A DNA stretch of 64,000 nt from Novosphingobium profundi (GTDB lineage Bacteria > Pseudomonadota > Alphaproteobacteria > Sphingomonadales > Sphingomonadaceae): contig NZ_JABWCU010000001.1 of the NCBI RefSeq assembly GCF_018491765.1, positions 248,001-312,000 on the forward strand, in the 5' to 3' direction. A program made the translations under genes and the position numbers. Shown one piece after another: positions 1 through 9,931 of this stretch. Position 1 is the first letter of the stretch, and every line of letters starts with the position of its first letter. The notes beneath the pieces were generated by a model. It was not told the origin of the DNA. It did no database searches and saw nothing but the letters and a program-made list of their open reading frames with translations.

Positions 1-1944
1 CGTCCGGAAGAGGTCGAGACCCAGATGCAGCTCATCCGTTCGCGCGAAATGGCCGGGCAAGTGCTGGATGCAACCGGGCTCGAGAGGGATGCGTCGTTTC
101 GCGGCGATATTATGGATCCGCGCACGTTGCTCGACAACATCCTTGGTGCCCTCGGTGTCGAACGGAGCGGGCGAGGGGCAACAGGTGCTGTCGGGCAAGG
201 CGAATTGCGTGAACGCGCGATCACGTACCTCACCAAGCGGATTACGGTTACGCGCATCGGGAATTCCCTTAATCTGCGCATCGGCTATCTCGATCTGACG
301 CCCGCCCGCTCGGCCCAGATCGCAAACGCCTATGCCCGTCTCTATACATTGGACGACATTCGCGAGCGGGCTGAACACAGCGCGGAGGCAGCGCGCACGC
401 TGCGGGGCAAAGTGGATGAACTGAGCCGGGCCTCGAATGCGGCCTTCGCCAAAGTCCAGGCCTATCGCGTGGCGCACGGCCTCATCAGTTCGGCGGCCAC
501 GGGCCTGACCGAGCAGGAAATTTCGACGTACAACCAGCAAGTCGCGAGCGCTCGTGCGCAAGCCGCGCGCGACGCGGCGAGCCTCGCCAGCGCGCAAGGG
601 CAATTGCGAGCGGGCGGTGCGGGCAATGTCGGTTCGGCCGCCTCGTCCCCGGTCGTTGGTTCGCTGATCGCTCAGCGCACGCAACTGGTCGCGAAGGAGC
701 GCGAGCTTTCGCAGCGCTATTTCGACGACAACCCCGACCTTGTCACGGTCCGGCGCCAGATCGGCGATGTCGAGCGACAGATTGAGGCGGAAGTCAACCG
801 CAGCGTACAAGGCCTTGCTGCGGAAGCGGGGGCGTCCGCGCAGCGGCTGGCATCGCTCCTCGCAAGCCGTAACGGAACCCGTGCGCAACTGAGCCTCGAC
901 AATACCGCCCTCGTCGAACTCGCCGACCTTGAAAAGAAGGCCGACGCCGCGCAGCTTCTCTATCGCAACTATCTCGAGCAGCTCAACAAGGTGGTCGCAG
1001 GGACGGGCACCGAGCAGCCCGCCGCGCGCCTGATATCCGCCGCGAGCGTGCCTTCGGGGCCCGTAACGCCCAATCTCGCGCTGAACCTGGCTCTGGGATT
1101 CGTCGTAGGCCTGTTCGCGGGTGCGATGCTCGCGATCGTTTCGGAGATTTCCTATCGCGGCTTCACGACCATGGAGGACGTCGAGCGCCGGTTGGGTATC
1201 CAGGGTCTCGGCTCGATCCCGGCCTTCCGCTCGGTGCACCCCCACGCCGGATCGCCGCTGGAGACCGTGAAGGAGTTCCCTGACGGCGCGTTCTCGGAAG
1301 CCCTGCGCAACGTGATCGTTTCGGTCCGGCATCTTTCTGGATCGGGAAGCCGGGTCATCGCCATGACCTCAGCGATCCCCGGGGAAGGCAAGTCGACGCT
1401 TTCGGCCTGCCTCGGGCGCTCATTGGCCTCGGCCGGAGAGCGCGTGATCGTGGTCGATTGCGACGTGATACGGGCGCAGCTCAGCCGAATGTTCGGTTTC
1501 CAGGAAAGCGAACCAGGCTTGATGGAGGCGCTTCATGCGCAGGGCACCGACATAGCCTGCTATGAGGAACCCGAGTCCACCATGCGCATCGTGCCGATCA
1601 CCAGTGCGGTGGCCAAAGGCGAGCGATTGACCGAACGGGGGCGCTTCGCGCGGATCGTCGAGCGGTTGAGAGCGGAGTACGACGTCGTCATCCTCGATTG
1701 CCCTCCCATTCTCCCGATCGCCGAGACGCGCGAGATAATCGCGAGCGCGGATGCGGCCGTTCTGGTCGTCAGTTGGCGCAAGACGACCGACCGGGTGGTC
1801 AAGGCGGCCATGCGGTTGTTGTCATCCCGCTATCTCAAGGACCTGGGTGTCGTCCTCAACAAGGTCGACATGGCCAAGCAGGTGCGCTTCGGGGGCGACG
1901 ATGCCGCCAGCTTCTACAAGCAATACGCAGGTTACTACCAGTGA
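1..1944 (+). CDS. Polysaccharide co-polymerase / BY-type tyrosine kinase (Wzc/GumC-ExoP-like), 5' partial
   Basis: The reading frame is open from base 1, so the N-terminal membrane segment and part of the Wzz domain lie outside the window. Visible in order: a long coiled-coil-rich periplasmic region, a second membrane helix near nt 1075-1145, and a cytoplasmic P-loop kinase domain with Walker A (PGEGKST, about nt 1378-1398), Walker A' (VIVVDCD) and Walker B (VVILDCPP). The extreme C-terminus carries several tyrosines (FYKQYAGYYQ), the usual autophosphorylation cluster. In this family the protein controls polymer chain length and export of capsule or exopolysaccharide at the inner membrane. 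The export lipoprotein and glycosyltransferase downstream support that role. Confidence 0.9.
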   Translation, partial: RPEEVETQMQLIRSREMAGQVLDATGLERDASFRGDIMDPRTLLDNILGALGVERSGRGATGAVGQGELRERAITYLTKRITVTRIGNSLNLRIGYLDLTPARSAQIANAYARLYTLDDIRERAEHSAEAARTLRGKVDELSRASNAAFAKVQAYRVAHGLISSAATGLTEQEISTYNQQVASARAQAARDAASLASAQGQLRAGGAGNVGSAASSPVVGSLIAQRTQLVAKERELSQRYFDDNPDLVTVRRQIGDVERQIEAEVNRSVQGLAAEAGASAQRLASLLASRNGTRAQLSLDNTALVELADLEKKADAAQLLYRNYLEQLNKVVAGTGTEQPAARLISAASVPSGPVTPNLALNLALGFVVGLFAGAMLAIVSEISYRGFTTMEDVERRLGIQGLGSIPAFRSVHPHAGSPLETVKEFPDGAFSEALRNVIVSVRHLSGSGSRVIAMTSAIPGEGKSTLSACLGRSLASAGERVIVVDCDVIRAQLSRMFGFQESEPGLMEALHAQGTDIACYEEPESTMRIVPITSAVAKGERLTERGRFARIVERLRAEYDVVILDCPPILPIAETREIIASADAAVLVVSWRKTTDRVVKAAMRLLSSRYLKDLGVVLNKVDMAKQVRFGGDDAASFYKQYAGYYQ

Positions 1945-2037
1945 CGTCTCGATTGCAGCCGCCGCTAGGGCACGTGGGACCTGCCGCTCCGGAATAGGCA
2001 CAAGTCCACGATTTTTCCGCGAACGAAAGGAAGTACC

Positions 2038-2589
2038 ATGTCGCTTCGAATGCTGCTGCTGGCGGGCACGCTGGCTTTGATGGGCTGTAGTGGGCAGCTT
2101 ACCGATCAAACACTTCCTCCGGCAAATCGGGTCGAATATCGCCTCGAACCGGGCGACAAGGTCAAGTTGCAGGTGTTCCGCGAGGAAAGCCTTTCGGGAG
2201 ACTACGTCGTCAATGACCAGGGCAACATCGTCATTCCGATGCTGGGAGACTTTGCGATCGTGGGCAAATCGCTCGAACAGGCCCGCGAGGAGCTCACCGC
2301 GGTGCTCGGTGCGCAATACGTGCGCGACGCGCGCCTCAGCCTGACGATGATCGAATTCCGGCCGGTGTTCATTCTGGGCGAAGTGTCGCGGCCCGGTGAA
2401 TATGGCTATGCACAGCGCATGTCGGTTCACGCGCTCGTGGCCAAGGCGGGGGGCTTTACCTATCGCGCGAACGAGAAGGTCGTCTACATCCGCCATGCGC
2501 GCGATGCCGAAGAACGTGCCTACGCCTTGACCAGCGCGGCCTCGGTCATGCCTGGCGATACGGTGCGGATCGGAGCGCGCTATTTCTAG
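2038..2589 (+). CDS. Polysaccharide biosynthesis/export lipoprotein (Wza/GumB/KpsD-like)
   Basis: A protein of 183 aa with a lipoprotein signal (TLALMGC; the Cys at about residue 17 would be lipidated). A polysaccharide-export (Poly_export) domain begins EYRLEPGDKVKLQVF, and a SLBB-like segment follows (VFILGEVSRPGEYGY). It is short for the family, with one SLBB unit, like GumB/ExoF-type secretins. It should form the periplasmic/outer-membrane channel for polymer export with the co-polymerase encoded 93 bp upstream. The start is supported by a GAAAGGAAG ribosome-binding site just ahead of ATG 2038. Confidence 0.9.
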   Translation: MSLRMLLLAGTLALMGCSGQLTDQTLPPANRVEYRLEPGDKVKLQVFREESLSGDYVVNDQGNIVIPMLGDFAIVGKSLEQAREELTAVLGAQYVRDARLSLTMIEFRPVFILGEVSRPGEYGYAQRMSVHALVAKAGGFTYRANEKVVYIRHARDAEERAYALTSAASVMPGDTVRIGARYF

Positions 2590-2713
2590 CGGCGAGATCA
2601 GGGGGCTCGGGGGCGTGGACGGCGGGTATGCCGCAAGTACGAGCGATGCCAGGGGCGAGAAGGGCGCGAGGCGGAGAGTGGCGCCGGGGGGGCCTGGCAG
2701 AAGCGTGGGTCCC

Positions 2714-3943
2714 ATGCCCGATCGCGTCGTCATCCTGCACGATTTCAGCGAAGCGCTTGGTGGCGCGTCCCATCTCGTCCAGGTTCTGATCGCGCAGCTA
2801 AGGGCCCGATCGGTGCCGGTCACCTTCATTGCTGGCGATGCGGGGGCCAATTTCATCCGGAAGGACGTGGAATTCGTGGCGCTTGGGGGCAAGGCGCTGT
2901 TGCAGCAGCCCAGGCTCGAGGCCCTGACAAAGGGCCTTCACAACCCCTTGGTGGCGCGCCGTGTGCGCGAATGGATCACGGCGAACGACACGCCGCGCAC
3001 GGTCTATCACCTCCACGGTTGGGCGCAGACACTGTCTCCCGCCGTGTTCGCGGCCCTGCGACCGGTCGCCGCGCGGCTGATCCTGCACGGGCACGACTAT
3101 TTCAACACCTGCCCCAATGGCGCCTTCTTCGATTTTCGGCGCGAACGTGCCTGTTCGCGGGCGCCTCTCGGGCGCGAATGTCTCGTCACCCAGTGCGACA
3201 AGTCCTCGGGCCTCTTCAAGGCCTGGCGGTCGGGGCGCGAGCGCCTGCGCCGGCATTGGCTGGGGGGCGTCGACTGGGCCAATCGGGCCCTGCTGATCCA
3301 TCCGCGCCAGGATCGTCTGTTTCGTCAGGGCGGTTGGTCTCCCGAGAAGCTTTTCGCGGTACGCAACCCGGTATCCCCGCCTTGCTCGGTACGGGTCGAG
3401 GTAGAGAGGTGCGCGGGCGTGGTGTTCGTCGGGCGAATATCACGCGAGAAGGGGGCGGATCTGGCGGCGCTTGCCGCCCGCGCGGCGGGGGTTGCGATCA
3501 CCTTCGTCGGGGATGGCGCCGAGTGCGCGAGAGTGCGTGCTCTCAATCCCGACGCGCGCTTTCTCGGGCGTCTCGATCGAAAGGGGGTGGCGCAGGCGCT
3601 GCAAGAGGCGCGGGTGGCGGTCATGCCCAGCCGTTGGGCGGAGCCGTTCGGGCTGGTCGCCTTCGAGGCGATCGGTTCGGGCGTTCCGGTGATCGTCGAT
3701 CGCAAGTCGCTTGTCGGGGCCGAGATCGCGGGGGCCGGCTTCGGCCTGGCGCTCGACACGGGCGACATCGCGGCGTTCGCGGCGGCAATCGCGCGTCTCC
3801 ACGCCGACGATAGCCTGGCCCGTTCCTTCTCCGAAGCTGGCTTCAGCCGCTATCGGGAATTGTGCCATAGCGAGGACAGCTGGGCCGAGGCCATTCTCGG
3901 CCACTACCGCGAGGTGGCTTTCCAGGATGCGTGTTCGGCGTGA
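2714..3943 (+). CDS. Glycosyltransferase family 4 (GT-B fold)
   Basis: About 409 aa from ATG 2714; a GTG at 2615 is in frame, but its extension is low-complexity, so I prefer the ATG. The N-terminal half starts RVVILHDFSEALGGASHLVQ, the glycine-rich loop of GT-B enzymes, and contains HGHDYFNTCPNG. The C-terminal half has the donor-binding pattern FVGRISREKGADL and the EPFGLVAFEAIGSGVPVI motif typical of GT4. It probably adds a sugar to the lipid-linked repeat unit of the exopolysaccharide built by this locus; donor and acceptor cannot be read from the sequence. A bidirectional hairpin follows the stop codon. Confidence 0.88.
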   Translation: MPDRVVILHDFSEALGGASHLVQVLIAQLRARSVPVTFIAGDAGANFIRKDVEFVALGGKALLQQPRLEALTKGLHNPLVARRVREWITANDTPRTVYHLHGWAQTLSPAVFAALRPVAARLILHGHDYFNTCPNGAFFDFRRERACSRAPLGRECLVTQCDKSSGLFKAWRSGRERLRRHWLGGVDWANRALLIHPRQDRLFRQGGWSPEKLFAVRNPVSPPCSVRVEVERCAGVVFVGRISREKGADLAALAARAAGVAITFVGDGAECARVRALNPDARFLGRLDRKGVAQALQEARVAVMPSRWAEPFGLVAFEAIGSGVPVIVDRKSLVGAEIAGAGFGLALDTGDIAAFAAAIARLHADDSLARSFSEAGFSRYRELCHSEDSWAEAILGHYREVAFQDACSA

Positions 3944-3948
3944 AAACG

Positions 3949-3987
3949 AGGAAACCCCGCTACGCATGAGGCGCGGCGGGGTTTCCT
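3949..3987. terminator. Bidirectional hairpin terminator between the glycosyltransferase gene and typA
   Basis: AGGAAACCCCGC (3949-3960) pairs perfectly with GCGGGGTTTCCT (3976-3987) across a 15-nt loop. The A-rich run on the left arm and T-run on the right arm let it work in both directions. It sits between two convergent genes. Confidence 0.85.
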
Positions 3988-4019
3988 GATCTTGCGTCAA
4001 TCTGCGCGCATGCGGAGAT

Positions 4020-5852
4020 TTAGGCGTCGGCCTTCTTGCGGCTCATGCGCTTGCGCTCGTTGGGGTCGAGGTAGACCTTGCGCAGGCGGATCGACTGCGG
4101 GGTCACTTCGACCATTTCGTCGTCGTCGATATAGGCGATCGCCTGCTCGAGCGTCATGATCTTGGGCGGGGTGAGGCGGATGGCGTCGTCCTTGCCCGAC
4201 GAGCGTACGTTGCTCAGCTGCTTGGCCTTCATCGGGTTCACTTCGAGGTCATCGGGCTTGGCGTTTTCGCCGATGATCATGCCCTCGTAGAGCTTTTCCG
4301 AAGGACCGACGAAGAGGATGCCGCGGTCTTCCAGGTTGTTGAGCGCGTACGCGTTGGCTTCACCGTCGCCGTTCGAGATCAGCACGCCGTTGAGGCGGCC
4401 TTCGATGGCGCCCTTGTAGGGGCCGTACTTCTCGAAGAGGCGGTTCATGATGCCGGTGCCGCGCGTGTCCGAGAGGAACTCGCCGTGGTAGCCGATGAGG
4501 CCGCGCGAAGGCGCCGAGAAGGTGATGCGGGTCTTGCCCAGGCCCGAGGGACGCATGTCGGTCAGCTCGGCCTTGCGGCGTTGCATCTTCTCGACGACCG
4601 TGCCCGAGTGCTCGTCGTCGACGTCGATCACGACGGTTTCGTAAGGCTCGGTGCGGCCACCGTTCTCGTCTTCCTTGAACAGCACGCGCGGACGCGAGAT
4701 GCCCAGTTCGAAGCCTTCGCGGCGCATCGTTTCGATCACGACGCCCAGCTGCAGTTCGCCGCGACCGGCGACTTCGAAGCTGTCCTTGTCCTCGCTCTCG
4801 GTGACGCGGATGGCGACGTTGGTTTCCGCTTCGCGCATCAGGCGGTCACGGATCAGGCGGCTCGTCACCTTGTCGCCTTCGCGGCCCGCGAGCGGGCTGT
4901 CGTTGACGGCAAAGCGCATCGCCAGCGTCGGCGGGTCGATCGGCTGCGCGGCGATCGGGTCGACCACTTCGGGGGCGGCGATGGTGTTGGCGACGGTCGC
5001 CTTCTCGAGACCGGCGAGCGCGATGATGTCACCCGCGCGCGCTTCCTCGACGGGAACGCGCTCGAGACCGCGGAAGGTCATGAGCTTGGAGGCGCGGCCC
5101 ACTTCGATCACCTTGCCGTCACGGTCGAGCGCGCGGATCGGGTCGTTGATCTTGACGACGCCCGACTGCACGCGGCCGGTCAGCACGCGGCCCATGAAGT
5201 TGTCGCGGTCGAGCAGCGTTGCAAGGAACGAGAAGGGCGCGTCGACTTCGAGCGCGGGCGCGGGCACGTGCTTGGTGATGAGCTGGAACAGCGGCTCCAG
5301 CGTGCCTTCGCGCGCTTCGATGTCATCGCTGGCGTAGCCGTTGCGGCCTGAGGCGTAGAGCACCGGGAAGTCGAGCTGCTCGTCGTTGGCATCGAGGCTG
5401 ACGAAGAGGTCGAAGACTTCGTTGAGCACTTCGTCGGCGCGGCCGTCGGGACGGTCGATCTTGTTGACGACGACGATCGGCTTGAGGCCGAGGCCGAGCG
5501 CCTTGCCGGTCACGAACTTGGTCTGCGGCATGGCGCCTTCCGACGAGTCCACGAGCAGGACGACGCCGTCGACCATCGAGAGAATGCGTTCCACCTCGGC
5601 GCCGAAGTCGGCGTGGCCGGGGGTGTCGACGATGTTGATGCGGTAACCGTTCCACTCGATCGAGGTCGGCTTCGCGAGAATGGTGATCCCGCGTTCCTTT
5701 TCGAGGTCGTTGGAGTCCATGGCGCGTTCTTCGATGCGCTGGTTGTCACGGAAGGTGCCGGACTGGCGGAAAAGCTGGTCGACGAGCGTGGTCTTGCCAT
5801 GGTCGACGTGCGCAATGATCGCGATATTGCGCAAGGGAAGCGGGGCGGACAT
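4020..5852 (-). CDS. typA: Ribosome-associated translational GTPase TypA/BipA
   Basis: 610 aa from the ATG at 5852 ([20 protein letters not shown]), the usual length for TypA/BipA. An in-frame ATG at 6068 would add a non-conserved, basic extension, so I reject it. The G1 motif AHVDHGKTT is at residues 14-22; G3 (DTPGHADFG) and G4 (NKID) follow, then EF-G-like domains II, III and V and the BipA C-terminal domain ([40 protein letters not shown]). It is a ribosome-binding elongation-factor-type GTPase involved in 50S assembly and in stress and cold adaptation. It is transcribed alone, towards the hairpin at 3949-3987. Confidence 0.97.
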   Translation of the reverse strand: MSAPLPLRNIAIIAHVDHGKTTLVDQLFRQSGTFRDNQRIEERAMDSNDLEKERGITILAKPTSIEWNGYRINIVDTPGHADFGAEVERILSMVDGVVLLVDSSEGAMPQTKFVTGKALGLGLKPIVVVNKIDRPDGRADEVLNEVFDLFVSLDANDEQLDFPVLYASGRNGYASDDIEAREGTLEPLFQLITKHVPAPALEVDAPFSFLATLLDRDNFMGRVLTGRVQSGVVKINDPIRALDRDGKVIEVGRASKLMTFRGLERVPVEEARAGDIIALAGLEKATVANTIAAPEVVDPIAAQPIDPPTLAMRFAVNDSPLAGREGDKVTSRLIRDRLMREAETNVAIRVTESEDKDSFEVAGRGELQLGVVIETMRREGFELGISRPRVLFKEDENGGRTEPYETVVIDVDDEHSGTVVEKMQRRKAELTDMRPSGLGKTRITFSAPSRGLIGYHGEFLSDTRGTGIMNRLFEKYGPYKGAIEGRLNGVLISNGDGEANAYALNNLEDRGILFVGPSEKLYEGMIIGENAKPDDLEVNPMKAKQLSNVRSSGKDDAIRLTPPKIMTLEQAIAYIDDDEMVEVTPQSIRLRKVYLDPNERKRMSRKKADA

Positions 5853-6114
5853 GCGTGGGCCTTCGAATAAGAGGGGCGTCGTGCAAGGCCCAATCGCCTC
5901 ACAGAATCCGCGCGCCCTTAACGGAAATGTCGCACCGCGGCAAGCTCCGTGCGCTTTGCAGTTCGTGGGCGGGACACGTCGTGCTGCAAATGTTTGCCTT
6001 GGCAAAATGCCGAGATTTTCGAAGATAATCTTTGAAAATGTGCGGCCTACGTGTGATCGTCGGGCCACGAGACCCGGTCGTTTCCCGGGTCGTTGGAAAT
6101 GTATTGGGGGGTCT
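5853..6114. promoter_or_regulatory. Divergent intergenic region typA / RDD gene
   Basis: 262 bp between divergent start codons must hold both promoters. A visible feature is an imperfect inverted repeat at about 6015-6037 (TTTTCGAAG / CTTTGAAAA, 5-nt loop) lying between the genes. I see no convincing -35/-10 pair for either gene. Confidence 0.4.
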
Positions 6115-6597
6115 ATGGTACCGTTTGGCGGCTTTTGGTGGCGGGTTCTCGCCTATCTCATCGATTACATCATCCTGCAGGTGGCCTTGTCCGTGCTGGG
6201 GGGAATCTTCGGTTTCGGCCTGTCGGTCTCGACCTACATGGCCGACATGCAGGATCCGGATGCCTTCGGTCCCGCGTTTGCCGGGTTGTTTGGTTTCATG
6301 TTCATCGCGCAGTGGCTCTATTTCGCGTTGATGGAGAGCTCCAAGTTCCAGGGGACGGTGGGCAAGCTCGCGATCGGTCTCATCGTGACGGACGTCGCGG
6401 GGCAACGCATCAGCTTCGGCCGGGCCACGGGGCGCTATTTTGGCAAGATCCTGTCCGGCCTCATCCTGTGCATCGGCTATATCATGGTGGCGTTCACCGA
6501 GCGCAAGCAGGGCCTGCACGACATTCTTGCGGGAACACTGGTCTACAAGACCCGTGATCCGCACGAAGTGGCCGAAGGGGCCGACATCTTCGCCTGA
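6115..6597 (+). CDS. RDD family membrane protein
   Basis: 160 aa starting [18 protein letters not shown]. It has the RDD-family signature (R and D in [15 protein letters not shown]), three to four hydrophobic helices (about residues 15-35, 55-80, 115-135), and the C-terminal [19 protein letters not shown] segment typical of the family. RDD proteins are small inner-membrane proteins; some act as ion antiporters but most have no assigned function. The gene converges with the ABC permease gene, with only 7 bp between their stop codons. I chose ATG 6115 because the sequence upstream is non-coding and overlaps the typA promoter region. Confidence 0.85.
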   Translation: MVPFGGFWWRVLAYLIDYIILQVALSVLGGIFGFGLSVSTYMADMQDPDAFGPAFAGLFGFMFIAQWLYFALMESSKFQGTVGKLAIGLIVTDVAGQRISFGRATGRYFGKILSGLILCIGYIMVAFTERKQGLHDILAGTLVYKTRDPHEVAEGADIFA

Positions 6598-6604
6598 CCG
6601 GAAC

Positions 6605-9148
6605 CTAGAGTTCGCGCAGGGCGCTTGCGGGCCTCGCCCGGAGCAAGGGCAGCGAGCCGCCCAGCGCGAAGACGAGGACGAGGGCCAGCCCCGCGGCCAG
6701 CACCAGCAGGACGCGGGGCCAGTCGGGAAGCCAGTCGAATTCGAACAGGCGGGTGATCACCAGCCACGCCATGGCGCTGCCCAGCCCCAGCGCGACGAGA
6801 CCGAGTACGGCGGCCAGAATGCCGTATTCGGTGACCTGCAACACCAGCAATTGGCGGCGGCTGGCACCCAGCACGCGCAAGATCACGTTGTCGTAAGTGC
6901 GGCTGGCGCGTGCGGCGGCGATGGCGCCCAGGAGCACGGCCAGTCCGGCAAGCACCGCGACCGAGGCGGTGGCCAGGATCGCCAGCGTCATCTGGTCGAG
7001 CAGCCCACGCGCTTCGGTAAGCAGGGCGCCGGTTTCGATGACCGAGCTGGAGGGAAATTCGCGGGCGAGCACCGGCAGGAAGTCGGATGAGGCATCGGGC
7101 TTGGCGGTCTCGATGGTGGCGGCCAGGTTGTGCGGCGCAGCGGCCAGCGTGTTGGGGGAGAACACCATCACGAAGTTGAAGCCCATCGTGTCCCAATCGA
7201 TCCGGCGCAGCGAGGCGATGCGCGCGGTGCGCTCGACGCCCAGCAGGCTGACCGTGAGGTAGTCTCCCGGTTTCAGTCCGACGGCTTCGGCAAATTTCTC
7301 GTCGATCGAGACCAGGGGCTCGCCCGCGTAATTGCGGGGCCACCAGGCGCCTTGGGTCACCGTACTGCCCTCGGGAACGGTGTCGGCATATGTGAGGCCG
7401 CGCTCGCCCTTGAGCGCCCAGGCTCCGTCGGGCTGGTCATCGCCGAGATCGGCGACGCGGGTCATGGCGCCCTTGGGGCCATAGGCGACGATCCGGCCAC
7501 GCAAGTTGGGAACCATGCGAAGGCTGGCGCCGGGCAATGTCCGGGTTACCGTCGCGCGGAAAGCCTCGGCACCTGCCTGAGGAATGTCGAGCACGAAGTA
7601 GTCGGGCGCGCGCTGGGGGACCGTGCGGCGCATGTTGGCATCGAGGCTGGTCTGGACGGCCGCGATCAGGACGAAGGCGGAAAGACCGAAGCCCAGCGCG
7701 GTGACCATCGCGCCGGTCTGCGCGCCGGGGCGCGAGAGGTTGGCCAATCCGGCGCGGACCATCGGATCGCGCGGGCGAGGCAGGCGCGCGGCCACCTTGC
7801 GAATGGCCAGGCCGAGCACGGCGAGCAGCCCAAGCATGAGCGCCGCGCCGCCCAGGAAGCCGAGCGAGACGAGCGGCTGCGCGGCATTGACGAGGGCAAG
7901 CGCGACGATGGCCAGAAGTCCGAGCCCCACCGGCAGGGCGATTGCGCGAAGGCCGGCGGAAAGGGGAGCAACGCGCGCGCGCATCAGCGCCATCGCGGGG
8001 TATTCGCGCGCCCTGGCAAGGGGCGGGGCGGCAAAGACCAGCGCCACCAGCAATCCATAGGCGCCTGCGGTGGCGAGCGCGGGCAGCGACACCGTGTAGC
8101 CGGTGTCGACCGGAAGCAGCCCTGCCAATGCGCGGGCGAGCAGGGGCGTGGCGAGGACCCCGGCGAGGAGCCCGGCGAGGCTTCCGGCGAGCGCCGCGCT
8201 GCCGATCTGGAGGATGTAGATGCGCGCGATGTCGCGGCTCGTCGCGCCCAGAACCTTGAGCGTGGCGATCGAGGTGCGACGCGCCTCGAGGTAGGACGAG
8301 ACACCGCCGCCAATGCCGATGCCGGCGATCACGAGCGCGGCCAGTCCGACCAGGATCAGGAATTGTCCCATGCGTTCGACGAAGCGCGCGGTCGAAGGCG
8401 AGGCGGCCTCGTGGGTGCGCACTTCGAAGGCGTCCTTGCCGAATTGGCCGGTCAGCGCATCGGCGGCCTTGGCCGCATCGCGCGCGGGATCGGCGAAGCG
8501 CACGCGAACGGCGCTGCGGTACATCGCGCCGGGCGTGGTGAGCCCGGCCTCTTGTGGCAGATTTTCCGGTGCGATCGTCAGATCGCCCAGTGCGAAGCCT
8601 TCGGACAGCTGTTCGGGATCGCTCTGGATGATGCCGCCGACGGTGACCGGCTCGCCGCCGAGCGTGAAGCGGTCGCCCCTGGCAATACCGAGGCGGGCGG
8701 CGGTTCCGCGCGCGATCCAGACCGTACCTGCCTTGGGCGCACCCACGCGGCGGCCATCGGTAAGCAGAAGCTTGCCGTAGAGCGGCCAGCGCGCGTCGAC
8801 GGCCTTGAGCGCGACGGGGGCGGTGCGGTCGCCCTTGCGCGCGATCGCCTGCATGCGGGTGCCTTCGGAAACCGTTCCCATCCGCTTCAGAGCCGCGCGT
8901 TCCGCCGGGGTCGGTCCGCGCTGCCACATGCGCAGTTCCAGGTCGCCGCCCAGCACCTCGCGGCCGCGCGCGGTGAGCTCATGCTCGACCGAGCCGGTCA
9001 GCGTGCCGATCGCGGCGAGCGCGCCGACGCCCAGGAACAGGCAGACCAGCAAAAGCCGCAGGCCCTTGAAGCGCGCGTTCAGGTCGCGCCGGGCGATTGT
9101 CCAGGCCGTGCGCCAGGGCAACGTGCCTGCGGGCAGGTCGGCGCGCAT
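6605..9148 (-). CDS. ABC transporter permease, FtsX/YbbP family
   Basis: About 847 aa from ATG 9148, one base after the stop of the ATPase gene; an alternative ATG at 9160 would overlap that gene. The layout is that of YbbP-type (MacB/FtsX) permeases: an N-terminal helix (LLLVCLFLGVGALAA), a large periplasmic domain, an FtsX block near residues 255-360 (RMGQFLILVGLAALVIAGIG), a middle membrane pair, a second periplasmic domain and a C-terminal FtsX block (TLAILATASVAVLAGLAVL). It pairs with the ATPase upstream. In E. coli the equivalent ybbA-ybbP pair is divergent from tesA, exactly as here. The substrate is unknown; lipoprotein or lipid handling is the usual suggestion. Confidence 0.9.
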   Translation of the reverse strand: MRADLPAGTLPWRTAWTIARRDLNARFKGLRLLLVCLFLGVGALAAIGTLTGSVEHELTARGREVLGGDLELRMWQRGPTPAERAALKRMGTVSEGTRMQAIARKGDRTAPVALKAVDARWPLYGKLLLTDGRRVGAPKAGTVWIARGTAARLGIARGDRFTLGGEPVTVGGIIQSDPEQLSEGFALGDLTIAPENLPQEAGLTTPGAMYRSAVRVRFADPARDAAKAADALTGQFGKDAFEVRTHEAASPSTARFVERMGQFLILVGLAALVIAGIGIGGGVSSYLEARRTSIATLKVLGATSRDIARIYILQIGSAALAGSLAGLLAGVLATPLLARALAGLLPVDTGYTVSLPALATAGAYGLLVALVFAAPPLARAREYPAMALMRARVAPLSAGLRAIALPVGLGLLAIVALALVNAAQPLVSLGFLGGAALMLGLLAVLGLAIRKVAARLPRPRDPMVRAGLANLSRPGAQTGAMVTALGFGLSAFVLIAAVQTSLDANMRRTVPQRAPDYFVLDIPQAGAEAFRATVTRTLPGASLRMVPNLRGRIVAYGPKGAMTRVADLGDDQPDGAWALKGERGLTYADTVPEGSTVTQGAWWPRNYAGEPLVSIDEKFAEAVGLKPGDYLTVSLLGVERTARIASLRRIDWDTMGFNFVMVFSPNTLAAAPHNLAATIETAKPDASSDFLPVLAREFPSSSVIETGALLTEARGLLDQMTLAILATASVAVLAGLAVLLGAIAAARASRTYDNVILRVLGASRRQLLVLQVTEYGILAAVLGLVALGLGSAMAWLVITRLFEFDWLPDWPRVLLVLAAGLALVLVFALGGSLPLLRARPASALREL

Positions 9149-9149
9149 G

Positions 9150-9881
9150 TCAGTGGCCAAGAACGTCGCTCGCGATCATTCCGTCGGCAATCGTCACCAC
9201 GCGCTCGCAGCGCCGGGCGAGGGCTTCGTCGTGGGTGATCATGACCAGCGTCGCGCGGGCTTCGGCACGGCGCGCGAAAAGCAGTTCGACGATGGCTTCG
9301 CCGGTGGCATGGTCGAGGTTTCCGGTCGGCTCGTCGGCGAAGACGAGGACGGGGCGCGGCGCCAGCGCGCGGGCGATCGCCACGCGTTGCTGCTCGCCGC
9401 CGGAAAGTTGTGCGGGATAGTGCGAGAGGCGATGGCCTAGGCCGACCGCGTGCAGTTCCTCTTCGGCGCGTGCGCGCGGCTGGGGCAGGCCGGCCAGCTC
9501 GAGCGGGGTGGCAACGTTTTCCAGCGCGGTCATCGTGGGCAGCAGGTGAAAGGCCTGGAGGACCACGCCGATGCGGCCCCGGCGCGCGCGGGCGAGGCCA
9601 TCCTCGTCCATGCCTCCAAAATCCTCGCCCGCAACCTGCAGCGTGCCCGAGGTGGCGCGCTCGAGGCCGCAGAGCACCGACATCAGCGAGGACTTGCCCG
9701 AACCCGAAGGGCCGAGCAGCGCGAGGGTCTGCCCCTGCGGCACGGCGAGGTCGATGCCCTTGAGGATTTCGACGGCGCTTGTCCCTTCTCCCAACGTCAG
9801 GCGCACGTCGCGCGCGTCGATTGCGGTTTGGGAACGAAGTCCGGGCGAGGGGGAGTGGGAAGTTGGCGTCACGTGCCCCAT
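9150..9881 (-). CDS. ABC transporter ATP-binding protein (YbbA/LolD-like)
   Basis: 243 aa from ATG 9881. Walker A GPSGSGKS is at residues 57-64, the signature is LSGGEQQR, Walker B is VLVFADEP followed by TGNLDHATG, and the switch His is in MITHDEA. This is the LolD/MacB/YbbA-type nucleotide-binding subunit that powers the FtsX-type permease encoded directly downstream. The divergent SGNH hydrolase gene starts 50 bp away, so the two promoters must overlap in that short gap. Confidence 0.93.
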   Translation of the reverse strand: MGHVTPTSHSPSPGLRSQTAIDARDVRLTLGEGTSAVEILKGIDLAVPQGQTLALLGPSGSGKSSLMSVLCGLERATSGTLQVAGEDFGGMDEDGLARARRGRIGVVLQAFHLLPTMTALENVATPLELAGLPQPRARAEEELHAVGLGHRLSHYPAQLSGGEQQRVAIARALAPRPVLVFADEPTGNLDHATGEAIVELLFARRAEARATLVMITHDEALARRCERVVTIADGMIASDVLGH

Positions 9882-9931
9882 ATGGGGGGGTAAATTGCTG
9901 TTCCACAAGCCTGTCGTCGACGGAGAAGCCC

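Noticed and set aside
5853..6068. Longer TypA starting at 6068
   Set aside because: The extra residues are not conserved-looking and would place the GTPase G1 motif far from its usual position near residue 15.
7130..9238. A 702-aa plus-strand open frame opposite the ABC permease
   Set aside because: It is the mirror of a strongly recognised FtsX-type permease; its composition (Arg/Gly/Asp/His-rich, no domain) is typical of antisense frames in high-GC DNA.
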